From positions 37,376 through 101,375 of the forward strand of contig CAYVFI010000027.1 of the NCBI GenBank assembly GCA_964450955.1: a DNA stretch of 64,000 nucleotides. The letters run 5' to 3'. Below the pieces are notes generated by a model. It saw nothing but the letters and a program-made list of their open reading frames with translations. It did no database searches and was not told the origin of the DNA. Shown piece by piece: positions 1 to 8,801 of the stretch; position 1 is the first letter of the stretch, and each line of letters begins with the position of its first letter. This stretch comes from CAYNWT01 sp964450955 (lineage in GTDB: Bacteria; Planctomycetota; Planctomycetia; Planctomycetales; Planctomycetaceae). The position numbers were made by a program, and so were the translations under genes.

Positions 1-786
1 TTTGAATTTGGAAACCTGCTTCTTGCTTCCGCCTTCGGCATCCATCTGCCACACGTTGAAGCTGTTGGTTCCGTCTTCGGACAGATAGTAAAAGCCATCG
101 CCTCCAAAGACCGGGTTGTGATCGCCGCCTTTGAAGTCGGTGAGCTGCGTGTGTTCTCCGGATTCCAAATCGTGAACCCAAATGTCGCGAGCGAACGCGG
201 ACACGTCATGCTTACGGAATTCAATTTCGTAGGCTTTCTCGTCGCGATAAACGATCTGTTTTCCGTCCTCGCTGTAGCGTGCTTCAGATGCCGGGATGGT
301 TGAGATCATTCGCGGCGTGCCGCCGGCTGTTTTTACTTCGTACAGCTCGGCCATCCGCCCGGTCGGAAACAAACTGGTCTCCGCCGTATCGGTTCGAGCC
401 GACTTGAACAGAACCGCCGAACCATCCGGAGAGAAATCAGATGGAACATCATGAGCACTATGCCGAGTCAACCGAGTCGCCTTGCCACCCATTGCCGGCA
501 TCACAAATACATCCATGTTGCCATGCCGATCAGAAGCAAACGCAACCTGCTTCCCATCGCGCGACCAAACAGGGTGTCCTTCCCAGGCACTATGAATCGT
601 TAACGCTCGAGCCTGCCCGCCTTCAGAAGCGACCGAATAGATGTCGCCCATGTACGTAAACAGGATGCTCTTTCCATCCGGCGAGATTGCCGTCTGCCGA
701 TACCAGTCGCTGTTTTCCTGAGCCGAAGCCGTCACAGTCAGCAGAGTGCCAAGGACGAAAGTAAGACAGTGAAGTCGTCGCATCAT
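1..786 (-). CDS. Tricorn-protease-like/PD40 beta-propeller protein, N-terminal part (runs off the window)
   Basis: An open frame of 262 codons starts at the tandem ATGs at 786 and 783 and is still open at base 1, so only the N-terminus is present. The first ~22 residues are a signal peptide (a basic MMRRLH start, a hydrophobic stretch, then TASAQ), so the product is exported. The mature part contains PD40/TolB-type propeller blades: ISPDGKSILF, WSRDGKQVAFASD, FSPDGSAVLFKS and YSEDGKQIVYRD. In planctomycetes this layout is usual for the N-terminal propeller of tricorn-type S41 peptidases, which degrade peptides in the cell envelope; the protease part would lie beyond the window. A plain TolB-like or PD40 protein is the alternative. 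It follows nnrD by 117 bases on the same strand. Confidence 0.75.
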   Translation of the reverse strand, partial: MMRRLHCLTFVLGTLLTVTASAQENSDWYRQTAISPDGKSILFTYMGDIYSVASEGGQARALTIHSAWEGHPVWSRDGKQVAFASDRHGNMDVFVMPAMGGKATRLTRHSAHDVPSDFSPDGSAVLFKSARTDTAETSLFPTGRMAELYEVKTAGGTPRMISTIPASEARYSEDGKQIVYRDEKAYEIEFRKHDVSAFARDIWVHDLESGEHTQLTDFKGGDHNPVFGGDGFYYLSEDGTNSFNVWQMDAEGGSKKQVSKFK

Positions 787-903
787 TTGATATCGCCAGA
801 TTCATGTTCCGAGTATCTTCGCGCCAATGGCGCCGCAGTTTCACTCATGATCGTATGCCATCGAGAGGATGCAAGCCGAAGCCGGTTCAATTCGCCACGC
901 GTG

Positions 904-1737
904 CTACTGGGCATGCTGTTGGAACGCCGCGGGTAACGCGTTCGCAATGTGCAGTGCGGTCATTGAAATTTCACCGAATTGGTCACGAGCAATGTCGCCG
1001 GCCAGTCCGTGAATAAACACACCCAAAACCGCCGCATCCAATGGTGAGTAATCCTGCCCCAGCAGCGCGGTGATGACTCCCGTTAGGACATCACCCGAAC
1101 CGCCCGTGGCCATGCCCGGGTTGCCGGTTGTGTTTTCGTATTGGACAGAACCATCGGTCACCAGCGTTCTGTTGCCTTTCAGAACCAGAACCAGCTGGTT
1201 CTGCGCCGCGAAGCTTTTCGCGCGATTGCGGCAATCGGTGGGTGACAGGTTGGGTTCGCTGATCAAACGACGGAACTCGCCGATGTGGGGTGTGAGAATT
1301 CTGGGGCCTGCTGATTGCCGAAGAATTTCAGGAACCGCTGCCAGTGCGTTCAAAGCGTCGGCGTCGATGACCATTGGACCGCTAAAGGAACCGTAAAGCT
1401 GCGTGACCAGTGGTTGTACGTGTTCGCCCTGACCCGTGCCGGGGCCGATACCAACACTGGTTGCCGCTTCGGTGAGTTCCTGCAGTCGATCGGTCTCTTC
1501 CAACGGAACCGTCATGTAGCACGGGTTGAACCCGGCCACTGTTTCGAGGCATCGATCGGGAACTGCCAACGTCACCAGGCCAGCTCCGGACCTCAGCGTG
1601 CTCAAGCCTGTCAGACAAACTGCCCCAGTCATCCCGCGCGATCCACCGATGACCAGCGCGCGGCCGTGGGTGCCTTTGTGCGAGTCGGGGTCACGGGGTT
1701 TTAGGTTCGGAACGTCCATGCTGTCTCTCACGATCAT
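904..1737 (-). CDS. nnrD: ADP-dependent NAD(P)H-hydrate dehydratase
   Basis: A 277-residue protein of the carbohydrate/ribokinase-like kinase fold. It dehydrates the S form of damaged, hydrated NAD(P)H back to the normal cofactor. The N-terminal KGTHGRALVIGGSRGMTGA segment and the C-terminal NPGMATGGSGDVLTGVI segment (anion hole and catalytic Asp) are the family signatures. Most bacteria fuse this domain to the NnrE epimerase (about 500 residues); here the length and the lack of an N-terminal epimerase show a stand-alone dehydratase. The ATG at 1737 overlaps the TGA of the upstream ankyrin gene by 4 bases, which implies translational coupling. Confidence 0.9.
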   Translation of the reverse strand: MIVRDSMDVPNLKPRDPDSHKGTHGRALVIGGSRGMTGAVCLTGLSTLRSGAGLVTLAVPDRCLETVAGFNPCYMTVPLEETDRLQELTEAATSVGIGPGTGQGEHVQPLVTQLYGSFSGPMVIDADALNALAAVPEILRQSAGPRILTPHIGEFRRLISEPNLSPTDCRNRAKSFAAQNQLVLVLKGNRTLVTDGSVQYENTTGNPGMATGGSGDVLTGVITALLGQDYSPLDAAVLGVFIHGLAGDIARDQFGEISMTALHIANALPAAFQQHAQ

Positions 1738-2873
1738 TTCCGAGACAGCAGGCGAGCGATCTCTTTGGATTCAGCGTGCTTGCCGGCTTTGGCGACGTCG
1801 ATGGCGGTCTGACCGCGGTTGTTGGCGTGCGTTCTGTCGCTGCCGACCTTCTTGAGTAGGCGAATGGTCTTCTTCTTTTTCTCAACGTCTTTAATCGTCG
1901 AACGCACGGCATCAAACAAAGCCGTCTCTCCCTTCAGGTCCGCGACATCAACCGTCGCGCCGTGTTCCAACAGAACCTTGATAGCGTCGATGAACCCGGC
2001 TTTGGCGGCTCGATGGAGTGCCGTTTTTCCTTTGTGGTCCTGGTGGTTCACATCGGCGCCATGCTTGAGTAGCAAAGCCACCTCTTTCGGGTTGCCGCCG
2101 CGATCACCTCGGCACAGATAAACCAGTTCTTCGCTCTCGCTTTTCTTCGACGGCCGCTTCACGCCAAACGCGGAAACGACCTTGTAGAGTTCCACGTCAT
2201 CAGGATGAGTTCTCGGAGCGAAGGCCGGGTCGGCTCCGTTTTCCAGCAGTAAACGAACCATCGGTGCGCTGTCGTTGGCCGCGATGAACAGCGATTTTTC
2301 GTTACCCCGAATCGTGGCGCCTTTTTCAATGAGGAACCGAACCGTCTCTTCGCTGCCGCCACGCAAAGCGTAACACAGCGGCGTCGCCCACTCGGCCGGT
2401 TCGATGTAAAAGCTGACGGGAGCGTCCTTGTCAGCCATCACGTACTGCGGGTGTCCTTCGTTAAGACGCTTCTTGCTGCGACTGAGAAACTTCTTCACTC
2501 CGGCAACATCGCCCAGAAACGCGGCCGTATGAATATTCAGCTTCGCGCCTTTGCGTAGGAGAAAGTCCGCGACGTCATCTCGCTTTTTAAACCGGGCGAT
2601 GCAGTAGCAACTGACTTCGACAAAGTACGGCGTGTAGTAGGTTCCGCACGCATCGATGTCGGCCTTGCGGCGGACAAGGTACTTGACCATTTCCAGCTTG
2701 CCACGATGCGCGGCTTCCCACAGCATGGTTCGACCGTGCGAACCGATACGGTGAATCCATTTCGGCCGAGCTTTCAGGATAGCGCGCACGGAATCTAAAT
2801 CACCGCGCCCGGCGGCAGCCACGCCGATCTTCAGGAAATCGCTTTCCTTACCGGGGAACCTGATGTCGCTCAT
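1734..2873 (-). CDS. Ankyrin-repeat protein
   Basis: A 379-residue soluble protein of ankyrin repeats, without a signal peptide. Clear repeats include GRTMLWEAAHRGKLEMVKYL near residue 50, a central set ending in VRFLIEKGATIRG and VRLLLENGADPAF, and the C-terminal GKTALHRAAKAGFIDAIKVL and GETALFDAVRS. Such repeats bind partner proteins; no enzymatic domain is visible, so the partner is unknown. It overlaps both neighbours by 4 bases (ATGA at 1734-1737 and 2870-2873), placing it in one transcript with the DUF6807 gene upstream and nnrD downstream. The functional link among the three is not evident. Confidence 0.85.
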   Translation of the reverse strand: MSDIRFPGKESDFLKIGVAAAGRGDLDSVRAILKARPKWIHRIGSHGRTMLWEAAHRGKLEMVKYLVRRKADIDACGTYYTPYFVEVSCYCIARFKKRDDVADFLLRKGAKLNIHTAAFLGDVAGVKKFLSRSKKRLNEGHPQYVMADKDAPVSFYIEPAEWATPLCYALRGGSEETVRFLIEKGATIRGNEKSLFIAANDSAPMVRLLLENGADPAFAPRTHPDDVELYKVVSAFGVKRPSKKSESEELVYLCRGDRGGNPKEVALLLKHGADVNHQDHKGKTALHRAAKAGFIDAIKVLLEHGATVDVADLKGETALFDAVRSTIKDVEKKKKTIRLLKKVGSDRTHANNRGQTAIDVAKAGKHAESKEIARLLSRK

Positions 2874-3817
2874 TTGTCTCGCGACGCCTGACCGTCATCG
2901 GCAGCGGCTTTCACGTACTGTTGGTAGACGTCGGCCACTTTGCCCGCTGCGGTATCACCATCGTGGATGTACATGGCATACCGGAGTCGCAGTTTTTCGC
3001 CCGCGGCCAGCTTCACGTGTTTCGGTTCTTCTTTGCCCTTCGTGTAAGCGGCGTCGCCGAACGGGCTAATTGAAAACAAACCATAATTGCGAACATGGTA
3101 CCGCGACTTGCGCATGTTTTTCGGATGATCGAACAGTGCGATGCCGTAGGTGTTGTCGTTCACTTTGCCGTAGTAGTCGACCCACGCAGATGTTTGGCCC
3201 CAGCATTTGCCGGTTCCTTTCTTGCCGTCCGCATTCACAACCTTGCCGGTTTCTTTTTCTCGCAGGCTGTTGACCATACGGAAGCCAAACAGACCTTCTT
3301 TCGTATCGCCGAACTCAACAGGGCCATGGTTCGCAACGAAGGTGATGTCGTACGTCACCAGCCGATTAGGAAACACGACAATCGATGTTTCTTCATCAAT
3401 AATCGGCTTACCTTCCAGCGACTGCCATGAGTTCATCACGCGCAGTTGCGGCATGCGTTTACCGCCGACTGTTACCAGGTTCGAGTGGGCTCCCGTGGTG
3501 AGGATCTTTCCTTTTTCGGCCCAGAAGTCGACGTCGTTCACTTTGTCTACGGACACCCAGACACCTTTGTGATGGGGGTGGTCTTCGGGATCTTTCAATG
3601 CTCGCGTTAGAACGGTTCCATCGGCCGATCGAACCGGCAGCAGAAACGGTTTCGGCAGCGCACCCATTTTGTTCATGCGATACACGGCGAACGGTTTGTC
3701 GCCGATCTTGATATCCACGCTCTTGCCATCCTTGCCCGGCACCATGGTGACTTGCGCGTTCTGAGCAGCAGCGGGGAACGCGATTAAAGCCAGCAGAATT
3801 GGAGTCAACAGTTTCAT
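2870..3817 (-). CDS. DUF6807 (PmoA-like) secreted protein
   Basis: A 315-residue exported protein. Residues 1-18 form a signal peptide ending AFPAAAQ. The mature protein carries the DUF6807/PmoA-like pattern: PFLLPVRSADGTVLTRAL followed by DHPHHKGVWVSVDKVNDVDFW, and later a GLFGFRMVNSLREKETG stretch and NYGLFSISPFGDAAYTKG. The family is abundant in Planctomycetes and Bacteroidetes next to oligosaccharide or sugar-oxidation genes; its biochemical activity is not established, and the PmoA label does not imply methane oxidation. It is the first gene of the minus-strand operon and shares a ~105-base divergent intergenic region with the ClpP-like gene. Confidence 0.85.
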   Translation of the reverse strand: MKLLTPILLALIAFPAAAQNAQVTMVPGKDGKSVDIKIGDKPFAVYRMNKMGALPKPFLLPVRSADGTVLTRALKDPEDHPHHKGVWVSVDKVNDVDFWAEKGKILTTGAHSNLVTVGGKRMPQLRVMNSWQSLEGKPIIDEETSIVVFPNRLVTYDITFVANHGPVEFGDTKEGLFGFRMVNSLREKETGKVVNADGKKGTGKCWGQTSAWVDYYGKVNDNTYGIALFDHPKNMRKSRYHVRNYGLFSISPFGDAAYTKGKEEPKHVKLAAGEKLRLRYAMYIHDGDTAAGKVADVYQQYVKAAADDGQASRDK

Positions 3818-3921
3818 TGCGAGAGCCTCAAAGGTTGGTGCACCGTTGGATCAACTTGCTACCCAGTATCGCGGTTCTTAGGCTCTGACGTCCACCTTCA
3901 AACTAACTACGCGAATATCCA

Positions 3922-4515
3922 ATGCCACGCCACTTTGCTCCGACACGCCCGATGTCTCCACCCGCTGCCAAAGATGGCCCCTGGGAATTGACGCTGGCCG
4001 GCGAACTTACCGACAAGCATTCGGACCTGGTCATGCAGTTCACCGAAGTACCGATGCGAAGCACGGGGACATTGTGGATTGATTCGTGTGGGGGCAGTGT
4101 CTACGCAGGCCTGTCGATCGCGACCATCATTCGACTACGTGGCTTAAACGTGACCGCAATGGTGGCCGGAGAATGTTCGTCGGCCGCGCTGCTTCCGTTT
4201 GCCGCGTGTTCGAAGCGATACGTCACGCCGCATTCGACGTTGTTGTTCCATCCAATGCGATGGGCGTCGGAAGAAGATGTTCAGTTGGAACAGGCCACTG
4301 AGTGGGCTCGGCATTTCAAATTGCTCGAAGAGAACCTGGACGGCCTGCTGGCGAAGATGTTTGGAGTGTCGGAAGAATTTCTGGCCAAATGGTGCCGCCC
4401 CGGCCGGTTCGTTAGCGGCCCGGAAATTGTCGAAGCGGGTTTGGCTCAACTGGTCACGTTGTTTGACGGACCACTGACGAACCAAATTGCAGCCAGCCGA
4501 AACACCGAAAGCTGA
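3922..4515 (+). CDS. ClpP-like serine protease (S14 family), atypical
   Basis: A 197-residue cytosolic protein of the ClpP/crotonase fold. Residues 52-60 (WIDSCGGSV) match the ClpP oxyanion/turn region, residues 83-89 (GECSSAA) match GQAASMG with Ser87 as the nucleophile, and residues 103-110 (PHSTLLFH) give His110 as the general base. The C-terminal GRFVSGPEIVEAGL aligns with the DRFLSAPEAVEYGL of ClpP, but the Asp of the triad is Gly161 here. No clpX or other ATPase lies next to it, so it is not the housekeeping clpP-clpX pair. The protein may be a divergent peptidase that uses another acid or a weakened or inactive form. Confidence 0.75.
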   Translation: MPRHFAPTRPMSPPAAKDGPWELTLAGELTDKHSDLVMQFTEVPMRSTGTLWIDSCGGSVYAGLSIATIIRLRGLNVTAMVAGECSSAALLPFAACSKRYVTPHSTLLFHPMRWASEEDVQLEQATEWARHFKLLEENLDGLLAKMFGVSEEFLAKWCRPGRFVSGPEIVEAGLAQLVTLFDGPLTNQIAASRNTES

Positions 4516-4611
4516 ACAGACGCCAGCAAAACGCTCTCCGCGCATTTTGATCAAAACGTAACTACAATGGGCTCAGCTCGAACTCTCAAACCAAACACCA
4601 GACGCAACAAC

Positions 4612-5631
4612 ATGTCAGAGAAACCAAAAGTCATCATCAGTGCGTTTGCCGACGAAGCAGCGAACCGCAAAACCGCCATCGAACAGATGACCACACTGGC
4701 TGGCATCGGCCTGAAGTGGTACAGCCCGCGGTTCATCGATGTTGATGGCAGCGGAACCGTGAAGCACGTGGTCGATTTGTCTGACGACGAATACGAACAG
4801 ATGCGGCAACTGCACACCGAGTACGGCATGAACGTCACCAGCATTGGTGCCCGAGTTGGCAAGGTGAAGCTGTTGGATGTCGATGATGGTTCGCACAACA
4901 AGTTTGTACCCATCGATGAATACCTGGACGGCGAAGTGGCTTCCACAATCAACGCCGCGAAGCAGTTGGGAACCAAGCTCATCCGCGGATTTTCGTTCTA
5001 TCATCCGCGCGGCACCAACGCGGACGATCATGTTGGGCAGGCGGCTGACAACATTCGAAGAATCGTCGAAGCGTGTGCGGCTGAAGACCTGATTTATGGA
5101 CTTGAGATCGAACCAAACCTTGTTGGCGAAACCGGTCCGTTGCTGGACAAGCTGGTTAAGACTGTCGATCACGCCAACATTGTCGCCATCTTCGACGGCG
5201 GCAACGTTGCGGCTCAAAACAAGAACGCCGTGCAGTGCTACACGGAATACCTTGACTGCCGCGACAGCATGGGTTGGATGCACGTCAAAGACTACAGCAT
5301 CGATCCATCGCTGGTCTGGGAAGGCGCGGTGGATGAAGATCGGTTGAAGAACTTTGTTCCAGCTGACGCGGGCGATGCGGGCCACGAAATGGTTCTCAAA
5401 GACCTTCGTGACAACCTGCCGGCGCTGACAAAGAAAATGCAGGGGCTGGGAGTGCCAGGGTTCTTTCTGGAAACAGAACCGCACCTTAAAGGCGGTGGTC
5501 AGTTTGGCGGGTTCAGTGGACCGGACGGCATGGGTGTTGCCGTGCGAAGTTTGTGCAGCCTGCTGGACTACGTGGGGATCGACTACGACCTCAGGTCGTT
5601 TGCCGACATCCGCGAACTCCGCGGATTCTGA
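4612..5631 (+). CDS. Xylose-isomerase-like TIM-barrel protein (sugar phosphate isomerase/epimerase family)
   Basis: A 339-residue cytosolic protein of the AP-endonuclease-2/xylose-isomerase-like TIM-barrel family. Metal-ligand-type motifs are visible: GLEIEPN near residue 165, FDGGN near 190, GWMHVKDYS near 220 and LETEPH near 285. Members isomerise or epimerise sugars or inositols, and the substrate cannot be read from sequence. The frame opens at 4567, but the 15 extra residues (rich in Arg, Asn, Thr) are unlike the family, so the ATG at 4612 is preferred. The following small gene starts 15 bases after the stop. Confidence 0.8.
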   Translation: MSEKPKVIISAFADEAANRKTAIEQMTTLAGIGLKWYSPRFIDVDGSGTVKHVVDLSDDEYEQMRQLHTEYGMNVTSIGARVGKVKLLDVDDGSHNKFVPIDEYLDGEVASTINAAKQLGTKLIRGFSFYHPRGTNADDHVGQAADNIRRIVEACAAEDLIYGLEIEPNLVGETGPLLDKLVKTVDHANIVAIFDGGNVAAQNKNAVQCYTEYLDCRDSMGWMHVKDYSIDPSLVWEGAVDEDRLKNFVPADAGDAGHEMVLKDLRDNLPALTKKMQGLGVPGFFLETEPHLKGGGQFGGFSGPDGMGVAVRSLCSLLDYVGIDYDLRSFADIRELRGF

Positions 5632-5646
5632 GTGCAGGGTCGAATC

Positions 5647-6000
5647 ATGAATAAACCGATCCGAAAAGACGACCCCCGTTCCATGGATGCACAGCTTGAT
5701 GCCGTCGTTGAGTGTGTTAAAGCCGACGGGTGCCTGTCGCAGGACGACTTACAGTCGTTCAGAAAATCAATCGCCCTGTTCCAGTCACGCATGTGTGCGC
5801 ACAGCGGCTGGGAAACAAAGTACCTGCTGCAGGGCGTCGAACGTGTCGTCACAAGTCTAAACACGATGCATGCAGACTCTGGCCGTAAGCTGATCTCCGC
5901 AGAACTAAGCCAGAGTCTTCTTAACCTCATTCACAATGGCCTCGCGATAGGCGAATATGAGGGTCCGGAAGATCCCACCGTCCAATGGCGGCAGTGGTAG
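5647..6000 (+). CDS. Small conserved-looking protein of unknown function
   Basis: A 117-residue soluble protein that I do not recognise. The ATG at 5647 has an AGGGT Shine-Dalgarno-like sequence 7 bases upstream; a GTG at 5632, directly after the previous stop, would add five residues. The sequence is helical and acidic-polar, with no signal peptide, membrane segment or Cys pair. It sits 15 bases after the TIM-barrel gene and 47 bases before the Trm112-like gene, so it is probably co-transcribed with both. Confidence 0.6.
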   Translation: MNKPIRKDDPRSMDAQLDAVVECVKADGCLSQDDLQSFRKSIALFQSRMCAHSGWETKYLLQGVERVVTSLNTMHADSGRKLISAELSQSLLNLIHNGLAIGEYEGPEDPTVQWRQW

Positions 6001-6047
6001 TGGCTTACACTTCATCCTGAGCCAACTGATAGCAGTGGTGAGAACTC

Positions 6048-6287
6048 ATGACTTTTGATTTTAATCGCGTCTCCGACATTACCGTTTGCCCGGCCTGTCA
6101 TGGCGAACTTGTTCATGATGGCGACACGCTTGTTGACGTTTCGCCCGAGTGTCGTCGGTCGTTTCAGATTGTTGATGAGATCCCCCGTTTGGTGGTGAAT
6201 GAATCAACTGAACTCGCGGTCGACGACTGGGCCGCTGTGATGACACGAGCCGGTCGCGACGGTTCAACAGGCCAGCCAACCACATAA
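6048..6287 (+). CDS. Trm112-like small zinc protein (UPF0434 family)
   Basis: A 79-residue protein with the Trm112/YcaR layout: VCPACHGELV near residue 13 gives a CxxC pair, CRRSFQIVDEIPRLV near residue 35 gives the third Cys and the conserved D-G/EIP-LV strand. The fourth zinc ligand is not obvious. Trm112 proteins act as small activating or stabilising partners of SAM methyltransferases in eukaryotes and archaea; bacterial homologues are mostly uncharacterised. It lies 19 bases before a gene with a class I methyltransferase domain, but that product is exported, so a direct partnership is uncertain. A GGTGAG ribosome site precedes the ATG. Confidence 0.75.
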   Translation: MTFDFNRVSDITVCPACHGELVHDGDTLVDVSPECRRSFQIVDEIPRLVVNESTELAVDDWAAVMTRAGRDGSTGQPTT

Positions 6288-6306
6288 CCAAAGCCAGGGA
6301 ATAACG

Positions 6307-8265
6307 ATGATCAGTACTCGAACGCTGCTTCTCTTGTCCATCGCCGCAACCATCCCTGCAGCGTTTGCTCAGGAAGCCAACGGCGACGACACAAAGAAGG
6401 CCGACCGCTACGACTACCGCGACAAACACGATCCAAACGGAATTGGCAAATTCTATCTGGGTCGCGAAATCGCCCACGTCATGGGGTTCGGCTTCAACGG
6501 CAGCGGCGCGCGATGGCTGGAACGATCGTCGCGCGAGCGTGAAGAGAAGCTCACGCTGATGGTGGAATCACTGAACCTGAAAAACGGCGATGTGGTTGCG
6601 GACATTGGATGCGGTAGCGGTGTGATATCCAGATTGATGGCGCGCCGAGTCGGCAACGACGGCAAAATCATGGCTGTTGACGTTCAGGACGAAATGCTGA
6701 AGCGACTGCAGGAGAACCTGGACCAGGACGGCATCGAAAACGTCATCCCGGTCAAGGGGACGCAGAAGTCACCCAACCTGAAACCGGAATCAATCGACCT
6801 GGCAATCATGGTCGACGTGTACCACGAGTTCGAGTTTCCATACGAGATGCTGAGCGCCATCTCGACGGCTCTTAAACCGGGCGGCCGAGTTTGTTTTGTC
6901 GAGTACCGCAAGGAAGAACCTGGTGAGTATGCGTTGGCCATTCAGCCAGTCCCAATCAAGCAGGTTCATAAGATGTCCATCAAGCAGGTCATCAAAGAAG
7001 CATCGCAGGAGGGTCTTAACCTGCAGTGGAGCGAAACAATTAGCGTCTTGCCGCAGCAGCACATGGTGTTCTGCACAAAGCTTGGTCAGGAAGACGGCAA
7101 GAACGAACGTCCGCCGGTCAAACTGACGAAGAAAGCCATCGATCTGCACAATTCGTGTCTTGTCGTTGACGGACACAACGACCTGCCGTGGACCATGCGA
7201 GCTAAAGCGGATTCGGATTTCGACAAGGTCGATATCTCAAAGCCGACTGAGTTCCACACAGATATCCCTCGGCTGAAGAAAGGCAACATGGGGGCGCAGT
7301 TTTGGTCGGTCTTCGTCCCGGTTAGCACCATGGACAGCCAAACCGCGGCCAAAGCCACGTTCGAACAAATCGAACTCACGCACCGCATGATCAAGCGCTA
7401 CCCCGACACCTTCCACCTGGCACTCACCACCAGGGATGTCGAAGAGGCGCGTAAGCTTGGCAAGATCGCCAGCATGATTGGTATGGAGGGTGGCCACTCC
7501 ATCGAGAACAACCTCGGCCTGCTACGGAAGTTCTACGCCGAAGGCGCGCGGTATATGACTTTGACGCATTCGAAGACTCTGGACTGGGCCGACGCGTGCA
7601 CCGACGAGGCCCGACACGGCGGGCTGACTGATTTTGGTGAAGAAGTCGTTCGCACCATGAACGAACTTGGCATGCTGGTTGACATTTCACACGTGTCGCC
7701 CGACTGCATGAAAGATGCCATCCGCGTCAGCACGGCTCCGGTCATCGCCTCGCATTCATCCGCGCGGGCTGTGGCCGACCATGTTCGGAATGTGCCGGAT
7801 GATGTCCTGAAACTGCTGCCGCAAAAAGACGGCGTCATGATGGTCAATTATTACTCAGGATTCGTGGTTCCGGCCAACATGGAACGCACAAAGAAGATTG
7901 ATGCGTTCCGCAAAGAACTCGAAAAGAAGTATGGCGACGATGCCAGCAAAATTCGCCGCGAGGAAAGCGAGTTCCGCGACACCCTGCCCATCGCGCCGGG
8001 AACCATTCACGATGTGCTGGACCACATCGAACACATTATCAAAGTCGCTGGCGTGAACCATGTGGGCCTGGGTTCAGACTATGACGGCATTGGAACGCTG
8101 CCCAAACAACTGGAAGACGTCACCAGCTACCCGCTCATCACGCAAGGATTAATCGATCGCGGTTACTCAGACGATGACATCCGCAAGGTCTTGGGGCTGA
8201 ACCTCATGCGTGTGTGGAAGAAAGCTGAGGACGTCGCAAAGAAAATGCAGGCCACGAAGGAGTAG
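6307..8265 (+). CDS. Exported fusion of a class I SAM methyltransferase with an M19 membrane dipeptidase
   Basis: A 652-residue protein with two enzymes in one chain. Residues 1-21 are a signal peptide ending FAQ. Residues ~70-260 are a Rossmann methyltransferase: motif I DIGCGSG at 99-105, an acidic end of strand 2 at AVDVQDEM, VDVYHEF at 169-175 and LKPGGRVCFVEY. Residues ~275-645 are an M19 (renal) dipeptidase with zinc ligands in GHND (His290, Asp292), MEGGHS, DISHVS and ASHSSAR, and the GLGSDYDG motif. M19 enzymes hydrolyse dipeptides in the periplasm or outside the cell; the methyl acceptor is unknown. An AGGGA ribosome site precedes the ATG. No frameshift or stop separates the domains, so the fusion is real in this sequence. 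Confidence 0.9.
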   Translation: MISTRTLLLLSIAATIPAAFAQEANGDDTKKADRYDYRDKHDPNGIGKFYLGREIAHVMGFGFNGSGARWLERSSREREEKLTLMVESLNLKNGDVVADIGCGSGVISRLMARRVGNDGKIMAVDVQDEMLKRLQENLDQDGIENVIPVKGTQKSPNLKPESIDLAIMVDVYHEFEFPYEMLSAISTALKPGGRVCFVEYRKEEPGEYALAIQPVPIKQVHKMSIKQVIKEASQEGLNLQWSETISVLPQQHMVFCTKLGQEDGKNERPPVKLTKKAIDLHNSCLVVDGHNDLPWTMRAKADSDFDKVDISKPTEFHTDIPRLKKGNMGAQFWSVFVPVSTMDSQTAAKATFEQIELTHRMIKRYPDTFHLALTTRDVEEARKLGKIASMIGMEGGHSIENNLGLLRKFYAEGARYMTLTHSKTLDWADACTDEARHGGLTDFGEEVVRTMNELGMLVDISHVSPDCMKDAIRVSTAPVIASHSSARAVADHVRNVPDDVLKLLPQKDGVMMVNYYSGFVVPANMERTKKIDAFRKELEKKYGDDASKIRREESEFRDTLPIAPGTIHDVLDHIEHIIKVAGVNHVGLGSDYDGIGTLPKQLEDVTSYPLITQGLIDRGYSDDDIRKVLGLNLMRVWKKAEDVAKKMQATKE

Positions 8266-8801
8266 TATTGCTCGCGCGCACAAAGCGGCCGGGGCGATTG
8301 ATGGTTCTCACCAGCGCATGAAGAACGCCGCCACCGCTCAGAGGGGGTTGAGCGATGGCGGCGGTATCGATAGATCGAATCGACCAATCCCTGGTTTTGC
8401 AGACAAATCAGTGCAGGTCAATAATTTAGAAACTGTCCTTTGTACTTGCGTACTCAAGACAGCTCGTCTGCCACCTTTGAATCAGTTTCAACGATCCGGG
8501 AGAGAGGCTTCGGATGTAAGTTCCTGGTGTCGCTTGTCAGTCGCAACGAAGCTTCTCGTCAGGATTTGTATCGTCGAACCCATGGACGCCTTACAGCAAA
8601 GATTGCCGATAGATCGTTGCAGCGATTCTGCCTGAACCGCTGCATGCTCGAATCTGGTCGGCGATGACGGTTATGAGCGCCGCTGACTCTATCAGCGACG
8701 ATTCTTCGGGCACCCGGTTCAACGTGGCACCATATCAATCCGCAAACCTGCGGTCCGCAGCACAACCTAACCAGCCCGAATAACTCGAAGAACAACCAAC
8801 T
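8266..8801. other. Gene-free stretch after the methyltransferase-dipeptidase gene
   Basis: I see no convincing gene in these 536 bases. Several open frames cross it but they have no domain-like composition and no good ribosome site. The only clear structure is the strong hairpin at 8326-8363. The last part must contain the promoter of the CPBP gene. Confidence 0.6.
8326..8363. terminator. Strong hairpin 60 bases after the fusion gene
   Basis: The arms at 8326-8340 and 8349-8363 pair over 15 positions with one C-A mismatch (CGCCGCCA then CGCTCA against TGAGCG then TGGCGGCG) around an 8-base loop. No T run follows on either strand, so this is not a classic Rho-independent terminator; it could protect the 3' end of the mRNA or be an intergenic palindrome. 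Confidence 0.4.

Noticed and set aside
8210..8667. Plus-strand frames after the methyltransferase-dipeptidase gene
   Set aside because: The composition is not protein-like, the first frame overlaps the real gene and ribosome sites are absent.
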